A DNA stretch of 64,000 nt from Betaproteobacteria bacterium (GCA_004297625.1 SCTY01000003.1:62001-126000); one strand, 5' to 3'; shown: positions 53,999 through 63,179, counted from the first letter of the stretch. Translations and numbers: made by a program. The notes: generated from the sequence alone by a model not told the origin.

Positions 53999-54894
53999 AC
54001 AAAGTCAAAATCGTCGAGGTCGGGCCGCGCGACGGGCTGCAGAACGAGCCGGGTGAAGTGCCGACCGCGGTCAAGGTCGAGCTGATCGAGCGGCTCGCCG
54101 ACGCCGGCCTTTCGTCGGTCGAGGCGACCGCCTTCGTCTCCCCCAAGTGGGTGCCGCAGATGGCGGACCACACCGAGGTGCTCGAGCGCATCCGTCGCAA
54201 GCCCGGCGTTTCTTATCCGGTGCTCACGCCGAATCTGAAAGGCTTCGAGGGCGCGCTCGCCGCGGGAGCGACCGAAGTCGCGATCTTCGGGGCGGCGTCC
54301 GAAGCGTTCTCGCGCAAGAACATCAACTGCTCGATCGCCGAGTCGCTGGAACGTTTTCGGCCTGTCGCCGAGGCGGCGAAAAAGGCGAACGTCAAAGTCA
54401 GGGGCTACGTTTCCTGCGTGCTCGGCTGCCCTTATGAAGGCGAAGTGGCTCCGCAGCGGGTGGCTGAGGTCGCTGCGGCGCTCTACGAAATGGGCTGCTA
54501 CGAGGTCTCGCTCGGCGACACCATCGGCGTCGGCACGCCCGGGAAGGCGAAGGCGATGATCGAAGCCTGCGCGAAGCGGGTGCCGCTCGAGCGGCTCGCC
54601 GGGCACTACCACGACACGTATGGCCAGGCGCTCGCCAACATCTACGCGTCGCTCGAGCTCGGCGTGTCGAGCTTCGACGCCTCGATCGCCGGGCTTGGCG
54701 GCTGTCCTTATGCGCGCGGCGCGACCGGAAATGTGGCGACCGAGGATGTGGTGTACATGCTCGAGGGCATGGGCGCCGGCACCGGCGTGGATCTCGATCG
54801 GCTCGTGGACATCGGGCAGTGGATCTGCGGGGTGCTCGGCAAGGAGCCGGCTTCGCGCGCCGGCCGGGCGCTCGCCGCGAAGAAACGCGCATGA
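53995..54894 (+). CDS. liuE: Hydroxymethylglutaryl-CoA lyase
   Basis: This 299-residue TIM-barrel lyase has [20 protein letters not shown] at the N-terminus and [19 protein letters not shown]. The signature [20 protein letters not shown] near 233-252 has the conserved Cys. It splits HMG-CoA into acetyl-CoA and acetoacetate, the last step of leucine degradation. It overlaps the alpha subunit (ATGA) and the DUF1289 gene (ATGA). The length is typical. Confidence 0.95.
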   Translation: MNKVKIVEVGPRDGLQNEPGEVPTAVKVELIERLADAGLSSVEATAFVSPKWVPQMADHTEVLERIRRKPGVSYPVLTPNLKGFEGALAAGATEVAIFGAASEAFSRKNINCSIAESLERFRPVAEAAKKANVKVRGYVSCVLGCPYEGEVAPQRVAEVAAALYEMGCYEVSLGDTIGVGTPGKAKAMIEACAKRVPLERLAGHYHDTYGQALANIYASLELGVSSFDASIAGLGGCPYARGATGNVATEDVVYMLEGMGAGTGVDLDRLVDIGQWICGVLGKEPASRAGRALAAKKRA

Positions 54895-55085
54895 AGAGCC
54901 CTTGCGTCAAGGTCTGCGTCATCGACCCGCAACGCGCCGTCTGCATCGGTTGTTGCCGCACCCTCGATGAGATCGCGCGCTGGGGAGCAATGACCGACCA
55001 GGAACGGGACGCCGTCATGGCCGGTCTTGCCGACCGCCGCAAGGCGCTAGATATTCCCGAAATCGCCGTGCCGCCCCTTGCCTGA
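54891..55085 (+). CDS. DUF1289 small Cys-rich protein
   Basis: This 64-residue protein has [20 protein letters not shown] and [14 protein letters not shown], the four-cysteine pattern plus the Trp helix of DUF1289, a probable Fe-S or zinc protein of unknown role. It overlaps HMG-CoA lyase by ATGA. Its 3' end overlaps the convergent crotonase gene by 39 bases. It is often found at the end of acyl-CoA or tRNA-modification operons. Confidence 0.85.
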   Translation: MKSPCVKVCVIDPQRAVCIGCCRTLDEIARWGAMTDQERDAVMAGLADRRKALDIPEIAVPPLA

Positions 55086-55814
55086 GGCGAAGCGCTTGGC
55101 GCCCTCAACGGCCTCGGCCGCGAGCACCGGCGCGCCGTTATGCCACTCGCGCTGCATCGCTTCTCGCAACGGCAAGCCTTGCTGCATATAGGCCGAGCGC
55201 CGGTCGGCGCGCAGGCAGGCTTGCGGAAAGCGGGCGATCTCGCACGCCATGGCCTCCGCGAACTGCCGCGCGCCGCCGTCCGCAACCACGTGCTCGCATG
55301 CGCCGATGCGCAACGCCTCTTCGGCGGGAAGCCTTCTTCCGGTGAGGATCAGCTCGAGCGCGCGGCCCATTCCGACGATGCGCGGCAGCCTCACCGTCCC
55401 GCCGTCGACGAGCGGCACGCCCCAGCGCCTGCAGTAGACGCCGAAGTACGCCGACGCTTCCATCACGCGCACGTCGCACCACAGCGCGAGCTCGAAGCCT
55501 CCGGCGACCGCCGCGCCGGCGATCGCGGCGATGACCGGCTTGTCGAGCTCGAGCCGCGTCGGCCCCATCGGGCCTCTTTGCAGGTCTTCGAGTTCCTTGG
55601 CCTTCAAGGTGGCGGCGTATTTCAAATCGAAACCGGCGCAAAAAGCGCCGCCTTCGCCCCACAGCACCGCCGCCGCGGCCTCGCTGTCGTCATTAAAGCG
55701 CTGAAACGCCTCGAGCAGGGTATCGGCGCTCTCCGGATCCATTGCGTTGCGCGCTTCGGGGCGCGAATGAATCACCGTCCACACCCTGCCCTGTCTTTCG
55801 ATCCTGACCGTCAT
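55047..55814 (-). CDS. Crotonase-family protein lacking both catalytic glutamates
   Basis: This 255-residue crotonase has VIHSRPEARNAMDPESADTL, CAGFDLKYAATLKAKELEDL and AAVAGGFELALWCDVRVMEA, followed by FGVYCRRWGVPLVDGGTVRL. The two positions of the hydratase glutamates are Ala and Cys. The CRRWGVP segment marks a distinct clade whose chemistry is not known. The ATG at 55814 with AGGAGG upstream was chosen over an in-frame ATG at 55835. It is divergent from the isomerase gene with 14 bases between, so the control regions overlap. Confidence 0.84.
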   Translation of the reverse strand: MTVRIERQGRVWTVIHSRPEARNAMDPESADTLLEAFQRFNDDSEAAAAVLWGEGGAFCAGFDLKYAATLKAKELEDLQRGPMGPTRLELDKPVIAAIAGAAVAGGFELALWCDVRVMEASAYFGVYCRRWGVPLVDGGTVRLPRIVGMGRALELILTGRRLPAEEALRIGACEHVVADGGARQFAEAMACEIARFPQACLRADRRSAYMQQGLPLREAMQREWHNGAPVLAAEAVEGAKRFASGKGRHGDFGNI

Positions 55815-55828
55815 GGGAGCCTCCTGGC

Positions 55829-56449
55829 ATGGCAAGCCTAGATTGGTACTTCGACTTCGTATCGCCCTACTCCTACATCTGCCTGCACCGGCTGGCCGAA
55901 GTGCCGCGTGCGGTGAACTTCAAGCCGGTTCTTTTCGCCGGCCTGCTCAACCATTGGGGCCAGAAGGGGCCGGCCGAAATCCCGGCGAAGCGGCGCTGGA
56001 CGTATCGATGGTGCACCTGGTGGGCTTCCGAGCGGGGCATCCCGTTCCGCTTCCCGGCGGCGCATCCGTTCAATCCGCTGCCGCATCTGCGCCTCGCGCT
56101 AGCCTGCGGCAGCGCGCCGGAGGCGGTCAAACGAATTTTCGAATGGGTCTGGATGAGCGGCGAGAATCCCAGCGACCCGCAGCGATTCGACGCCCTGTGT
56201 CGTGAATTGGGTATCGAGCAGCAGCGGCTCGTGGCCGATGACGTCAAGACTGCATTGAGGAGCAACACCGACGAAGCGGCTGCCCGAGGCGTGTTCGGCG
56301 TGCCGAGCTTCGTGGTCGACGGCGAGGTGTTCTGGGGTGCCGATTCGATCGGCTTTCTCAACGCCTTCCTCGCCGAGCCGGCGACGCTGCGCAACGACGA
56401 GATGCGCCGGCTCGCGTCGCTGCAGGTCGGGGCGGCGCGCAAAGGGTAA
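55829..56449 (+). CDS. 2-hydroxychromene-2-carboxylate isomerase-like (DsbA-fold, kappa GST)
   Basis: This 206-residue DsbA-fold protein has SLDWYFDFVSPYSYICLHRL at the N-terminus, the HCCA isomerase/kappa-GST signature with Ser instead of the Dsb CxxC, and the C-terminal GVFGVPSFVVDGEVFWGADS. HCCA isomerases work with glutathione in naphthalene breakdown, but many homologues have other, unknown substrates. It is divergent from the crotonase gene. Its end marks the start of an AT-richer stretch. Confidence 0.87.
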   Translation: MASLDWYFDFVSPYSYICLHRLAEVPRAVNFKPVLFAGLLNHWGQKGPAEIPAKRRWTYRWCTWWASERGIPFRFPAAHPFNPLPHLRLALACGSAPEAVKRIFEWVWMSGENPSDPQRFDALCRELGIEQQRLVADDVKTALRSNTDEAAARGVFGVPSFVVDGEVFWGADSIGFLNAFLAEPATLRNDEMRRLASLQVGAARKG

Positions 56450-56751
56450 GGGCGGCCGTAAAACAACAAGTTAGCGGATATCACAGGCGTATCAGTCCCT
56501 TGCGCCGGAAACAGGCGCCCTGAAACTGAGATATTGCAATTGGTGCACTTGCGAGCCCGAATGGCGGAGGACGAGCTACGCTGACGCGAAAGCTGAAGGT
56601 CTCGCCGGAACTCCGTATTAGTGCGTTACGGCACGCTAACTACGGCGACCCATGGTCGTGGACGGGTGAAAATAACAGCGGGGCCTGAGCCTCTTCATTC
56701 ACCCACTGTTCGCGCGCCGGTGTAGGCCGAAGCGCGAATTTAACGGTCGGC
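56450..56751. other. Intergenic stretch without recognised genes
   Basis: This 302-base stretch contains no convincing coding frame. It is less GC-rich than its surroundings and has a weak palindrome TTAGTGCG/CACGCTAA (about 56619-56641) and a GGGTGAA/TTCACCC pair (56665-56703). No tRNA, riboswitch or att-type repeat was identified. It may hold an RNA partner for the deaminase, but nothing proves it. Confidence 0.5.
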
Positions 56752-56946
56752 TTACTTGATCTCCTGGTCGACTTTCGAGTCGGTTGGAGATTCGGCGGTT
56801 TGCACCGCGGTCTTCGCGTCGCGAGCTGATGTGCCCGTGCGCTCTTTTCCAGCAAAGTGCGAAAGGCTTTTCATCCATCCCTCGCGCTTTTCGTACGATT
56901 CTTTCGCGAAAGCTGCTTGCTTCTTGAGATCCCAGTCGCGTTGCAT
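56752..56946 (-). CDS. Small hypothetical protein next to the deaminase gene
   Basis: This is a 64-residue ORF (QRDWDLKKQAAFAKESYEKR, GKERTGTSARDAKTAVQTAE) that is highly charged and probably helical at the start, then low complexity. The ATG at 56946 has a GGGTGA six bases upstream; a GTG three codons earlier is possible. It lies 29 bases after the deaminase gene on the same strand. No known family is recognised. Its codon use and position suggest that it belongs to the same insert. Confidence 0.5.
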   Translation of the reverse strand: MQRDWDLKKQAAFAKESYEKREGWMKSLSHFAGKERTGTSARDAKTAVQTAESPTDSKVDQEIK

Positions 56947-56975
56947 GTTGATCACCCGTTTTTAGTCTTCGTCTC

Positions 56976-58571
56976 TTAGTTGAGGTTCATCTTCCCCATC
57001 AGCGCAGCAAGAAGCGTGCCCGCATTTTCCTCTATTAGCACGTATGAAAGCACAAAACGCTTAATTCGTGGGTTTTTATTTGGTTGACTGTCCCAGTCAA
57101 TAACACGGCCAGTGTCTTTGTCTTTTCGTTCGCCCTCTAGCTGGAAGAGTTGCAGGTAACGGGAGGGCGCTACTCCGACGAAAGGTTCCAGGCTCACCAA
57201 CCCTTGCGGTTCTCCATCCGGATTTACGCTGATGGAGTCCTTGTAGAGATCTTGTGTTCGGCTCTTCGGGTAGGGTTCAACGTACACCACTCTTCGCAGC
57301 CCGGAAGAAACGATATGTCGAGCGCATAGGTGGCACGGAAATGTCGTGGTGTAGAGCGTGCAGTCTTTAACCGATACACCTCTACGCGATGCATCGGTAA
57401 TTGCGGCCATCTCTGCATGCACTGAACGGCCGTACTCAATTACGCTGAAGACTTGGGATCCGGCGAACTTTTTTCGAACGTCGCCTGTCACCATACGACT
57501 TACCAAATCACCGGCTGGTTGATCCTTGATTGCATCGCTCAACCACCCCACTGTACGAAGTTTGCTGAGCAATTCCTCCAGTGCTTGGCGGCGACTAACC
57601 GCGCTCGAATCCTCCGCAAGTCGGAAATCCCTCCAGTCGGGATCGTCGCCCTCCCAATATTGCCCGCCCCCAAACTTGGGGACTTCGTTGCAGCCGACCG
57701 CTACAAGATCGCCTTCATCCGTAGCAATTGAAGCGCCTACCTGTCTTCCGAGGTCGGCTGATCTCATTGCTACGGATTTCGCGATGAACATACCGTACTC
57801 ATCGCGGCTCGGCGTAATGAATGGGTGCCCGAATATCAGAGAAACGAAGCGACCTAGATCTGCACGAAGCTCGGCTGCACTGTTTGCCTTAACAAAGAAA
57901 TCCGCCAGAGGGAATGTGTCGCGCACGTCCTGACCAAACTTAGATTCGTTTTCCCCGCTGTATCGGGCGGCCTCATCGCGGTCGACGTTTATCAGTTCCT
58001 GTGCGACATGTGAGAACTGCTCAGGGTCAGACTCGTTATGCGAGCGTGCTATTCGTTTAGCAAGGCTATTGCGGCGGTCTGCTTCTGACGAATAGACGGA
58101 AATAAGGTTAAAGGCACTACCGTAAACGTTTCATAGTGTCTGCGCCTCTTGCTCTCGTTTAAGGGACTTTAAGACATACGCCGTTCGATTCAGTGGAAGA
58201 TTCGCGGCTTCGGCTTCTTTCAATTCCGGTTTTTTTAATCGGTGCTTCTCTGTTCGAATCTGTCGGATTGCTGCTATGGCTAACAGCGCGATGAAGTCTC
58301 CGCGTCCTGAATCGTCGCAGAGCTTAGTCCCAGCCTTCATCAAGTGCCGTATTCTTTCGTCTTCGTGTAAAAGTGCGGTCTTTTTTCCGGTTACTGAATC
58401 GATAAGGTTGCTGAGAGATATTTGTTCAGTCGTATACCCTACGCGAGCTAACGCCGCCGTTAGTGCATCGACAACGCCAGCTGTCTCAGTACCCGTTGGG
58501 CACACTAAACCGAAGAACAATTCTGGACCGTCGTGAGCAGCAAGTAACTTTTCAGATTCATCAGCCTCCAT
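56976..58571 (-). pseudogene. Anti-phage dCTP deaminase (AvcD/DCD type) with one in-frame stop
   Basis: One frame runs from an ATG at 58571 to a stop at 56976 (531 codons) and is interrupted only by a TGA at 58131-58133, codon 147. The N-terminal part has ELFFGLVCPTGTETAGVVDA and VGYTTEQISLSNLIDS, the P-loop-like domain. After the stop the same frame continues VYGSAFNLISVYSSEADRRN, RDTFPLADFFVKANS and a C-terminal deaminase with HAE (His385) and PCHLC (Cys413, Cys416). This is the domain layout of defence dCTP deaminases, which deplete dCTP upon phage infection. A GGGGGAGGG ribosome site precedes the ATG. An Arg CGA to TGA change fits; the protein is probably inactive unless read through. The best intact reinitiation (57926) would make only the 316-residue C-terminal part. 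Confidence 0.85.
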
Positions 58572-58604
58572 GTTCCCTCCCCCAAAGGGACCTTGATTGC
58601 CCTG

Positions 58605-59855
58605 TTAGCCGTACTTGCGCTTGTCCTCGATCACCTTGCCGTCGTTGGGCAGCGTCCCGGGGGCGACGAGCTCGACCTCCGCGCGCAGCTTCGTCACCTC
58701 GCGCACCGACGCGACGAGCGCCGCGGCGAGGCCCTCGGGCTGATCCTTCACCTCGCACACCAGCGTCATGCGGTCGTTGCCTTGCTCGCCTTCGACCACC
58801 AGCCGCGCGCGCAGCACCTCGCGGTGGCGGCGCACCACGTCGGCCACTTGAGCCGGCGTGACAAACATCGCGCGCACCTTGGTGCTCTGGTCGGCGCGCC
58901 CCATCCAGCCCTTGATGCGCACGTTGGTGCGCCCGCACGGGCTCGTGCCCTCGAGCGCGGCAGAAAGGTCCCCTGTGCCAAAGCGGATGAGCGGGTAATC
59001 GCGATTGAACGAAGTAATGACGACCTCGCCCACTTCTCCGGCGGGCAGCGGATCGCCGGTGCCGGGACGCACGATCTCGAGGAGCAGGCCCTCCTCCAGG
59101 ATCATGCCGTCGTTGAGCGTCCCATCAGGCATGCGCGACTCGTAGGCGATGAGGCCGAGATCGGCGCTCGCGTACATCTGCGTGACCGCAAGGCCGCGCT
59201 CGCCCATCGCTTTGCGCAGCGCCGGAGGCAGGTATTCGGCCCCGACCTGCGCCTTGCGCAGCGACGAAATGTCGGTTTTGAGCTCGTCGGCCTTCTCCAC
59301 GATGAGCTTCAGGAACGACGGCGTGCCGATGTAGGCGGTGATCCCGAGACCGCGTATGGCGGCCACCTGCATCTCGGTCTGTCCGGTGCCGGTGGGCACC
59401 ACGGTGCAGCCGAGCGCAGCCGCGCCCGACTCCACCATCGAGCCGGCGGGCGTGAAGTGGTAGGCGAAGCTGTTCATGACGAGATCGCCGGCACGGAACC
59501 CCGCGGCGAAGAGCCCGCGCGCCATGCGCCACCAGTTCTTGCCGTATCCCTCGGGATCGTAAATCGGCCCCGGAGAGATGAAGAGCTTGGCGAGCTTCTC
59601 GACCGGCGTCGCATTCAGCCCGCCGAGCGGCGGATCGCTTTCCTGCAGCGCGTGAAGGTCGCTTTTTCGCGTAACCGGCAGCGTCGCGAGCGCTTTCCTG
59701 CTCTTGATCTCGGCCGGATCGATACCCTTCAGCATCCGGGCGAAGCCGGGTGCGTTCTGCTTGGCATGCGCGATGTGCGCGGGAAGCGCGGCGAGCAGCG
59801 CTCCCTCGCGCGCCTCCGGCTCGCGGGTCTCCAGCTCGTCGAAATGCAAATTCAC
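58605..59855 (-). CDS. Phenylacetate-CoA ligase-like AMP-forming enzyme
   Basis: This 416-residue adenylate-forming enzyme is of the PaaK-like type. It has LFISPGPIYDPEGYGKNWWR, VVPTGTGQTEMQVAAIRGLG, YIGTPSFLKLIVEKADELKT, YASADLGLIAYES and VITSFNRDYPLIRFGTGDLS, matching the A-motif region with degenerate phosphate loop and the conserved FGTGD. A C-terminal domain with KVRAMFVTPAQVADVVRRHR closes it. It is the last gene of the importer operon (ATGA overlap with livF), so it likely activates the imported carboxylic acid, maybe an aromatic one. Substrate not known. Confidence 0.85.
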   Translation of the reverse strand: MNLHFDELETREPEAREGALLAALPAHIAHAKQNAPGFARMLKGIDPAEIKSRKALATLPVTRKSDLHALQESDPPLGGLNATPVEKLAKLFISPGPIYDPEGYGKNWWRMARGLFAAGFRAGDLVMNSFAYHFTPAGSMVESGAAALGCTVVPTGTGQTEMQVAAIRGLGITAYIGTPSFLKLIVEKADELKTDISSLRKAQVGAEYLPPALRKAMGERGLAVTQMYASADLGLIAYESRMPDGTLNDGMILEEGLLLEIVRPGTGDPLPAGEVGEVVITSFNRDYPLIRFGTGDLSAALEGTSPCGRTNVRIKGWMGRADQSTKVRAMFVTPAQVADVVRRHREVLRARLVVEGEQGNDRMTLVCEVKDQPEGLAAALVASVREVTKLRAEVELVAPGTLPNDGKVIEDKRKYG

Positions 59856-60676
59856 AGCCAGCGCTTGCGCCGCCGATAGGATTTCACGTCGCGGAAACTG
59901 CGGCGGCCGGCCGAGGAGAAGCCGAGATAGAACTCCTTCACGTCCTCGTTCTCGGCAAGCTCCCTGCCTTCACCGTCCATTACCACGCGACCGTTCTCGA
60001 GGATGTACCCGTAGTCGGCGTAGCGCAGGGCAATGTTCGTGTTCTGCTCGGCGAGCAGGAAGCTCACCCCTTCCTTGCGGTTCAGCTCGCGCACGATCTC
60101 GAAGATCTCCTCGACGAGCTGCGGCGCGAGGCCCATCGACGGCTCGTCGAGCAGGATCATGCGCGGCCGCGCCATCAGCGCGCGCCCGATCGCGGTCATC
60201 TGCTGCTCGCCGCCGGAGGTATAGCCCGACTGCGCATGGCGTCGCTCCTTGAGCCGCGGAAAATAGCGGTAGACCTTCTCGAGCTCCTCGCGCACCCCGG
60301 AGGCGATGTAGCCGCGGGTGTAGGCGCCGGTGAGGAGATTCTCCTCCACGGTAAGGTGCTGGAAGCAGTGCCGGCCTTCCATCACCTGGCAGATGCCGCG
60401 CTTCACGAGCTCGGCGGGACTCGAGCGGTCGATGCGCTCGCCGCGGTACAGGATCATCCCTTTTGTAACCTCGCCGCGCTCGGCGCGCAGAAGGTTCGAG
60501 ATTGCCTTGAGCGTGGTGGTCTTGCCCGCGCCGTTCGCGCCGAGCAGCGCGACGATCTGCCCGTCGAGGACCTCCAGAGACACGCCTTTCAGCACCAGGA
60601 TGACGTGGTCGTAGATCACCTCGATATTGATCACCGAGAGGATCGGATCGGTCTTGGGCTTGATGACGGCGGACAT
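59852..60676 (-). CDS. livF: Branched-chain-type ABC importer ATPase LivF
   Basis: This 274-residue ATPase has Walker A GANGAGKTTT at about 46-55, YTSGGEQQMTAIGRALMARP with the signature, and Walker B MILLDEPSMGLAPQLVEEIF. The clade is LivF. It energises the LivH/LivM permease encoded upstream, together with a LivG that is not visible here and may lie beyond the right window edge. A terminator-like hairpin ends just before its ATG. It overlaps the CoA ligase by ATGA. Confidence 0.9.
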   Translation of the reverse strand: MSAVIKPKTDPILSVINIEVIYDHVILVLKGVSLEVLDGQIVALLGANGAGKTTTLKAISNLLRAERGEVTKGMILYRGERIDRSSPAELVKRGICQVMEGRHCFQHLTVEENLLTGAYTRGYIASGVREELEKVYRYFPRLKERRHAQSGYTSGGEQQMTAIGRALMARPRMILLDEPSMGLAPQLVEEIFEIVRELNRKEGVSFLLAEQNTNIALRYADYGYILENGRVVMDGEGRELAENEDVKEFYLGFSSAGRRSFRDVKSYRRRKRWL

Positions 60677-60677
60677 G

Positions 60678-60703
60678 AAAAAAGGAAGGGCTTGCGCCCT
60701 TCC
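60678..60703 (-). terminator. Rho-independent-type hairpin between binding-protein gene and livF
   Basis: On the minus strand GGAAGGGC pairs with GCCCTTCC around GCAA, followed by six T. This is a full intrinsic terminator structure, ending one base before the livF ATG. It should reduce livF expression relative to the binding protein, or pause transcription at the start codon. Confidence 0.8.
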
Positions 60704-60720
60704 CTATGGCGTCCCGAGCG

Positions 60721-62043
60721 TTACTTTTCCCTCGAGCAGTCGCGCGGCGTAATGCCCTTTTCCTTCGCGTACTGCGCCGCGGAGGCCTCCATCATCGGCC
60801 GGATCAGCTTCTTGTCGGCGGCGATCCAGTCGGTGATCGGCTTCCACTTGGCGCCGTCCCACTCCTGGAACTTCACCAGCCCCGAGCCCTCGTGGTCCAT
60901 GCACGAGACGCGCAGCGTCGGCATGAGCCCGACCGCGCCAAGCTCCTTCAGGCGCTTGTCGTCGATGTTGAGGTTCTCGATGCCCCAGCGCATTTCTTCG
61001 CCGGTGATCGGCTTGCCTTTCTTGTTGAAGTGCGTCTGCGCAATGCGGATCGCCTCGGCGGTGATGATGCCGGCGACTACGCCGCGCGTGTGATAGATGG
61101 AGCCGATGCGCGACTTGTCGTCCATCTCGCCCTTGCCCTTCTTGTACACGTACTTGAGGATCTCCTGCATCACCGGGAAGTTCGTCCCGGGCAGGTTGAA
61201 CCCGGAGGAGATGTAGCCCTTCGCCGCGCTGCCGGCGGGGATGACGTCCTCTTCGGCGCCCGACCACCACACGCCGACCATTTTGTTGCGCGGGAATCCG
61301 ATCTTGGCGGCGGCCTTGATCGCCGTCGGGTTCATGACGCCCCAGCCCCACAGGATGACCCAGTCCGGGCGGATCTGCCGGACCTGCAGCCACTGCGACT
61401 GCTGCTCGTTGCCCGGGTGCGGAACGGCGATCATGGTGAGCTGGTAGCCAAGCTGCGACGCGAGCTTCTCGAGCACCGCGTGCGGCTCCTTGCCGTAGGC
61501 CGAGTCGTGGTAGATGAGCACGATCTTCTTGCCCTTGAGCTTGTCCATGCCGCCTTCCCTCTGGCCGATGAACTTGATCATGGCGTCGGCCTGCGACCAG
61601 TACGTGGTCACCAGCGGGAAGACGTACGGGAACACGCGCCCGTCGGCGGCGTCGGCGCGCCCGTAGCCCATCGAGATGATCGGAATGTGGTCCGCGGTCG
61701 CCTTGTCGATGAGCGAGTAGGTGATGCCCGTCGACAACGGGTGGATCACAGTCGCGCCGGTGGGCCCCTTCTTCTTGGAGCGCTCGTAGCACTCGACGCC
61801 GCGGTCGTTGCGGTACTCGGTCTCGCACTTCTCCCAGGTGAGCTTGACGCCGTTGATGCCGCCGTCGCGCTCGTTGAGCAACTGGAAGTAGTCGATGATG
61901 CCGCCGAAGAATCCCGAGCCGCCCGGAGCGTACGGACCGACCCAGTAGCCGTTGGCAGGAATGAATTGCTCGTTCTGCGCGACCGCGGTGCCGGTCGCTG
62001 CGGCGAGCGCCAGGGCGGCGGCCGCGATCGTGCTGCGTCTCAT
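60721..62043 (-). CDS. Periplasmic substrate-binding protein (LivK-type, Peripla_BP_6)
   Basis: This 440-residue binding protein has a signal peptide (RRSTIAAAALALAAATGTAVA, cut near 22) and the Peripla_BP_6 fold: GSGFFGGIIDYFQLLNERDG, KGPTGATVIHPLSTGITYSL, IVLIYHDSAYGKEPHAVLEK and RGVVAGIITAEAIRIAQTHF. It has the larger size of members that bind aromatic acids or fatty acids instead of leucine. A PaaK-like CoA ligase in the operon fits an aromatic or carboxylic substrate. A hairpin terminator follows it. LivM is upstream by 50 bases. Confidence 0.88.
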   Translation of the reverse strand: MRRSTIAAAALALAAATGTAVAQNEQFIPANGYWVGPYAPGGSGFFGGIIDYFQLLNERDGGINGVKLTWEKCETEYRNDRGVECYERSKKKGPTGATVIHPLSTGITYSLIDKATADHIPIISMGYGRADAADGRVFPYVFPLVTTYWSQADAMIKFIGQREGGMDKLKGKKIVLIYHDSAYGKEPHAVLEKLASQLGYQLTMIAVPHPGNEQQSQWLQVRQIRPDWVILWGWGVMNPTAIKAAAKIGFPRNKMVGVWWSGAEEDVIPAGSAAKGYISSGFNLPGTNFPVMQEILKYVYKKGKGEMDDKSRIGSIYHTRGVVAGIITAEAIRIAQTHFNKKGKPITGEEMRWGIENLNIDDKRLKELGAVGLMPTLRVSCMDHEGSGLVKFQEWDGAKWKPITDWIAADKKLIRPMMEASAAQYAKEKGITPRDCSREK

Positions 62044-62093
62044 GGTCTGAACCCTCCTCTGATTGGATTAGCCCTGTGCCGAGTATAGACCTG

Positions 62094-63170
62094 TCAATGC
62101 GGGAACGGCCACAGGCGCAGCTTCTCCTTGGTGATCTGCCACAGGCGGGCGAGGCCCAGGGGCTCCACGATCAGGAAGAAGATGATGAGCGCGCCGAAGA
62201 TGATGACCCGCAGGTTGGAAACCACGGCGTGCTGGATTTCGATGCCGGTCACGTTCTGGAGCCAGTCCGAGGCGAGGTTGAGGAAGATGGGAAAGAGGGT
62301 AATGAACGCGGCGCCGAGGAAAGATCCGAGGATCGAGCCGGCGCCGCCGATGACGATCATGAACAGGATGTTGAACGAGAGCTCCAGGCTGTAGGCCTCC
62401 GGCTCCACCGTGCCGAGGTAGGCGAAGGCGTGCAGCGCGCCCGCCACGCCGCAGTAGAAGGAGCTGATGGCGAAGGCGAGGAGCTTGGTCTTCATCATCG
62501 GGATGCCGATCACCGAGGCGGCGACGTCCATGTCGCGCACCGCCATGAAAGCGCGCCCGGTCTCGCTGCGCATCAGGTTCTTGGCGGCGAGCGCCATGAG
62601 CGCCACCACCGTGAGGGTGAAGAGGTATTTGCGCGCCGGCGTGTCGAACGGCACGCCAAGGATCACGACCTGCTGCGCCGTGATGACGCCGGAGGAGCTG
62701 TAGTTGGTGAACCAGCCGATGCGCTGGATCGCCCAGAGCACGAAGAACTGGCAGGCGAGCGTCGCGACCGCGAGGTAGAAGCCCTTGATGCGCAGGCTCG
62801 GAAGACCGAACACCACGCCCACAGCCGCGGCGCAAAGCCCCGCGAGGATGAAGCTCGGCAGGATGCCGAGCCACGGCATGCGCAGGACGAAGTTGTACGC
62901 CATGAACGCCCCGACCGCCATGAAGGCCGCCGTGCCGAGCGAGAGCTGCCCGGCGTACCCGGTAAGAATGTTGAGGCCGAGCGCTGCGAGCGCGAAGATG
63001 AGCAGCGGCGTGAGGATCGCGCTCAGCCAGTACTCGTTGCCGGCGAGCGGCAACACCACGAAGGCGACCGCGAGCAGCACGCCCATCGCGATCCGGTCCT
63101 GCCGGATCGGGAAGATCTGCTGGTCTTCGGCGTAGCTCGATTTGAATTGTCCGGCCTCGCGGTAGAGCAT
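62094..63170 (-). CDS. livM: Branched-chain-type ABC importer permease LivM
   Basis: This 358-residue permease has about ten hydrophobic helices, with LGLNILTGYAGQLSLGTAAF and MAVGAFMAYNFVLRMPWLGI, the classic LivM patterns. The EAA-like motif RDMDVAASVIGIPMMKTKLL and GGAGSILGSFLGAAFITLFP follow. It pairs with LivH to import branched-chain or related acids. It starts 9 bases after the livH stop and ends 50 bases before the binding-protein gene. Confidence 0.92.
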   Translation of the reverse strand: MLYREAGQFKSSYAEDQQIFPIRQDRIAMGVLLAVAFVVLPLAGNEYWLSAILTPLLIFALAALGLNILTGYAGQLSLGTAAFMAVGAFMAYNFVLRMPWLGILPSFILAGLCAAAVGVVFGLPSLRIKGFYLAVATLACQFFVLWAIQRIGWFTNYSSSGVITAQQVVILGVPFDTPARKYLFTLTVVALMALAAKNLMRSETGRAFMAVRDMDVAASVIGIPMMKTKLLAFAISSFYCGVAGALHAFAYLGTVEPEAYSLELSFNILFMIVIGGAGSILGSFLGAAFITLFPIFLNLASDWLQNVTGIEIQHAVVSNLRVIIFGALIIFFLIVEPLGLARLWQITKEKLRLWPFPH

Positions 63171-63179
63171 CGTCTTTCC

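Noticed and set aside
58131..58133. TGA in the deaminase as a selenocysteine codon
   Set aside because: The family has no Cys/Sec at this place (an Arg is expected), and no SECIS-like hairpin is evident right after it. A nonsense mutation is simpler.
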